Source: Calothrix sp. PCC 7103 (lineage in GTDB: Bacteria; Cyanobacteriota; Cyanobacteriia; Cyanobacteriales; Nostocaceae). Taken from it: 64,000 nt of DNA. The position numbers and the translations under genes are program-made. This document shows, piece by piece, positions 62,334-64,000 of this stretch (the stretch's first letter is position 1; every line of letters begins with the position of its first letter). The stretch spans positions 7,466,317 to 7,530,316 of the forward strand of contig NZ_KB217478.1 in NCBI RefSeq assembly GCF_000331305.1, read 5' to 3'. Under the pieces are notes generated by a model. The model saw only the letters and a program-made list of their open reading frames with translations. It did not search any database and was not told the DNA's origin.

Positions 62334-63647
62334 TTAAGTTGTGTACTCGGCATTAATTTTCACGTAGTCGTAACTCAAGTCACAACCCCAAGCGATACCG
62401 GAACCGTGTCCGTTACCAATGCTGACTTTAATTATCACTGGGTTATCCACTCGTTGCGGCGCCACGGTACTACGGTCAACTGTAAGGTCGTTGCTCATGT
62501 TGGTTGCTGTAGAATCGCTCTTTATACTTGAATTCGCAGCAATGTGTTTTAAATAATTACTTGCACCCGAACGCTCAAAGGGTAATGGTTGCCCATGTTC
62601 CATTAGTAAAAAATCACCCAGTTGAATTCGCAAGTTCTCTTGTTCAAATACAACTCCCGCGCGTCCTGCTGCTGCTGCTATTCTTCCCCAATTTGGGTCA
62701 TGCCCAAATATTGCAGATTTTACTAGCGATGAACCTACTATTGTTTTTGCTACTTGACGTGCTGCTGCATCATCCGGTGCCCCTTCTACTTGTACTTCTA
62801 TCAAGCAAGTTGCACCCTCTCCATCACGAGCAATACATTTAGCTAAATGCTGACACACTGCCGTTAACATCGCTTCTAACTTTTCTGCCTCGGCGCCCAT
62901 TTCTGTAATTGCAGGAGTTCGCGATTCACCATTAGCAAGGGCAATTAAACTATCATTGGTGCTAGTATCACCATCTACAGTTATGGCATTGAAACTTTTG
63001 TCCGCAGCACGCGAAAGCATTCGCTGCCATAAATGGGGTGAAACAGCCGCATCACACGTTACAAATGCCAGTAATGTTGCCATGTTGGGATGAATCATCC
63101 CTGAACCTTTAGCTATTCCACCTATTCGTACTGTCCTATCTCCAATAGTTGTCTCCAATGCAATTGTTTTTGGCACCAAATCAGTAGTTATAATTGCTCC
63201 TGCTGCCTCATCAGAACCAGTTCCCGAAAGTGCCGCAATAACTTTAGGAATTCCGCTTCGCATCGCATCCATTTTGATACGTTGCCCTATTACACCCGTT
63301 GATGCCAATAATATTGATTCTGAAGAAATATTTAATGCACTAGCTAAAATTTCTGCACTTTCGAGTGCATCGCGCATTCCTTGTTCTCCTGTTGCTGCAT
63401 TCGCTTGTCCCGCATTACAAAGAACCGCACGAGTTATTTGTTTACTTTGCAACCGCTCACGACAATAATCTACACATGCTGCCTTTACGTGACTCGTTGT
63501 AAATACTCCTGCTGCTATCGCATCTACATCCGATACTATCAACGCTAAATCTGGCAACCCCGAAGGTTTTAACCCAGCTTTTATTCCCGCTGCCCGATAT
63601 CCTCTAGGCGCCGTGACTCCACCATCTATTTTATGCCAGTCTGCCAT
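62334..63647 (-). CDS. argJ: Arginine biosynthesis bifunctional protein ArgJ
   Basis: ArgJ is glutamate N-acetyltransferase/N-acetylornithine acetyltransferase of the cyclic arginine pathway. It is an Ntn-hydrolase-like enzyme that cleaves itself before the Thr of NMATLLAF (about residue 190) in KGSGMIHPNMATLLAFVTCD. Other landmarks are VFTTSHVKAACVDYCRE, CNAGQANAATGEQGM, TVDGDTSTNDSLIALANG, IFGHDPNWGRIAAAAGRAG and the terminal AWGCDLSYDYVKINAEYTT. Compared with the usual 410 or so residues it has about 25 extra (SSIKSDSTATNMSNDLTVDR) just before the last beta unit. Confidence 0.96.
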   Translation of the reverse strand: MADWHKIDGGVTAPRGYRAAGIKAGLKPSGLPDLALIVSDVDAIAAGVFTTSHVKAACVDYCRERLQSKQITRAVLCNAGQANAATGEQGMRDALESAEILASALNISSESILLASTGVIGQRIKMDAMRSGIPKVIAALSGTGSDEAAGAIITTDLVPKTIALETTIGDRTVRIGGIAKGSGMIHPNMATLLAFVTCDAAVSPHLWQRMLSRAADKSFNAITVDGDTSTNDSLIALANGESRTPAITEMGAEAEKLEAMLTAVCQHLAKCIARDGEGATCLIEVQVEGAPDDAAARQVAKTIVGSSLVKSAIFGHDPNWGRIAAAAGRAGVVFEQENLRIQLGDFLLMEHGQPLPFERSGASNYLKHIAANSSIKSDSTATNMSNDLTVDRSTVAPQRVDNPVIIKVSIGNGHGSGIAWGCDLSYDYVKINAEYTT

Positions 63648-63765
63648 GACCTTACCCGCAATTATGACTGACTGGCGATTATATCAATTATAGTGTCACC
63701 ACTTAATGGTATTTTGTTAAATAACCAGCAACTATATATGAATGTTAGTAAAAATGCTTTATGGG

Positions 63766-63834
63766 AAAAAAAGAGAGAGCTACTTCAGCAGCTCTCCAGA
63801 TCATCAGGGTGCATCTGAATAACATAATACACTA
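63766..63834 (+). ncRNA. Structured repeat copy 1, possible NsiR1-like small RNA
   Basis: The unit has a perfect 7-bp hairpin (GAGAGCT / AGCTCTC, 8-nt loop). The segment ATCATCAGGGTGCATCT follows, then TAACATAATA. A second copy lies 164 bp further on. The layout, a structured unit of about 60 nt repeated at intervals with an AT-rich promoter-like stretch before each, recalls the NsiR1 array of heterocystous cyanobacteria that lies ahead of hetF. The name is from memory, hetF is not in view and the strand is not proven. Confidence 0.5.
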
Positions 63835-63929
63835 TTTTGGGGATGCCGTGCATTACCCCCCATTTTATTTTGAAAAATTTTATTAATTTCTGTGTAATTG
63901 TTATCTAGTATACAACAGAAAAACAGACA

Positions 63930-63998
63930 AAAAAACAGAGAGCCACTTGCGTAACTCTCCGAATCATCAGGGTGCATCTACTTAACATAATATACCAT
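63930..63998 (+). ncRNA. Structured repeat copy 2, possible NsiR1-like small RNA
   Basis: AGAGAGCCACTTGCGTAACT then CTCCGAATCATCAGGGTGCA matches copy 1 closely. The lower stem GAGAG / CTCTC is kept while the loop has changed. TAGTAT just upstream (63906-63911) is a possible -10 element. The array may go on beyond the end of the window. The 63648-63765 interval holds the argJ promoter region and no gene. Confidence 0.5.
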
Positions 63999-64000
63999 AT

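Overview
The window comes from a filamentous, probably heterocyst-forming (Nostocales-like) cyanobacterium. The evidence is the rubA-ycf48-psbEFLJ photosystem II cluster, psbO, psbA, psaI, a group 3 SigF, an FtsQ-FtsZ pair with the cyanobacterial FtsZ tail, a glutaredoxin-glutathione synthetase pair, CofG, a carboxysomal-type beta carbonic anhydrase, an XisI remnant and large STAND ATPases. GC content is low (about 40% by eye). The palindrome GGCGCC occurs about 85 times, while the classic cyanobacterial HIP1 octamer GCGATCGC is seen once.

Layout. 0-10 kb is photosynthesis-rich: rubA, ycf48, psbE, psbF, psbL, psbJ, a previously hidden psaI on the minus strand, a large low-complexity protein of unknown function, a lipoprotein with a PilP/PulC-like C-terminus, sigF and psbO. 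10-17 kb holds a probable two-gene signalling or conflict module: a P-loop ATPase followed by a 1657-residue STAND protein with TPRs and 14 WD40 repeats. 17-25.5 kb holds housekeeping genes: ftsQ, ftsZ, grx-gshB, a cistern-type PEP-CTERM protein and hflX, with a stray duplicate of the hflX 3' end beside it. 25.5-34 kb has TPR proteins, cofG, a PAS-LuxR regulator and a conserved unknown gene. 34.2-35.3 kb is psbA, coding for a D1:2-type (Glu130) protein.

34-43.8 kb is the most unusual stretch: about 9.8 kb with no GGCGCC at all. It holds psbA, a decayed glycosyltransferase tail, a small peptidoglycan-binding protein, an 830-residue protein with four WWW-containing repeats, a MITE-like element, and a 1310-residue NB-ARC STAND protein. 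That protein carries about 23 tandem 31-32-residue helical repeats whose variability is concentrated at a few positions, like an NLR-style sensor. It is the best candidate for an undescribed defence or self-recognition system.

43.9-64 kb is mixed: a TetR regulator with a twin operator and a divergent membrane protein, a glycosyltransferase, an ATP-dependent DNA-ligase-like gene interrupted by TAG TAA, recD2, a TonB receptor plus MFS permease, an FMN-dependent hydroxy-acid oxidase, two glycosyltransferase fragments joined at a rearrangement junction, carbonic anhydrase, cysC, cheR and argJ. The window ends in two copies of a structured repeat that may be the start of an NsiR1-like small-RNA array. 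Dispersed palindromic repeats are common throughout. No tRNA, rRNA, CRISPR array or intact insertion sequence was seen.
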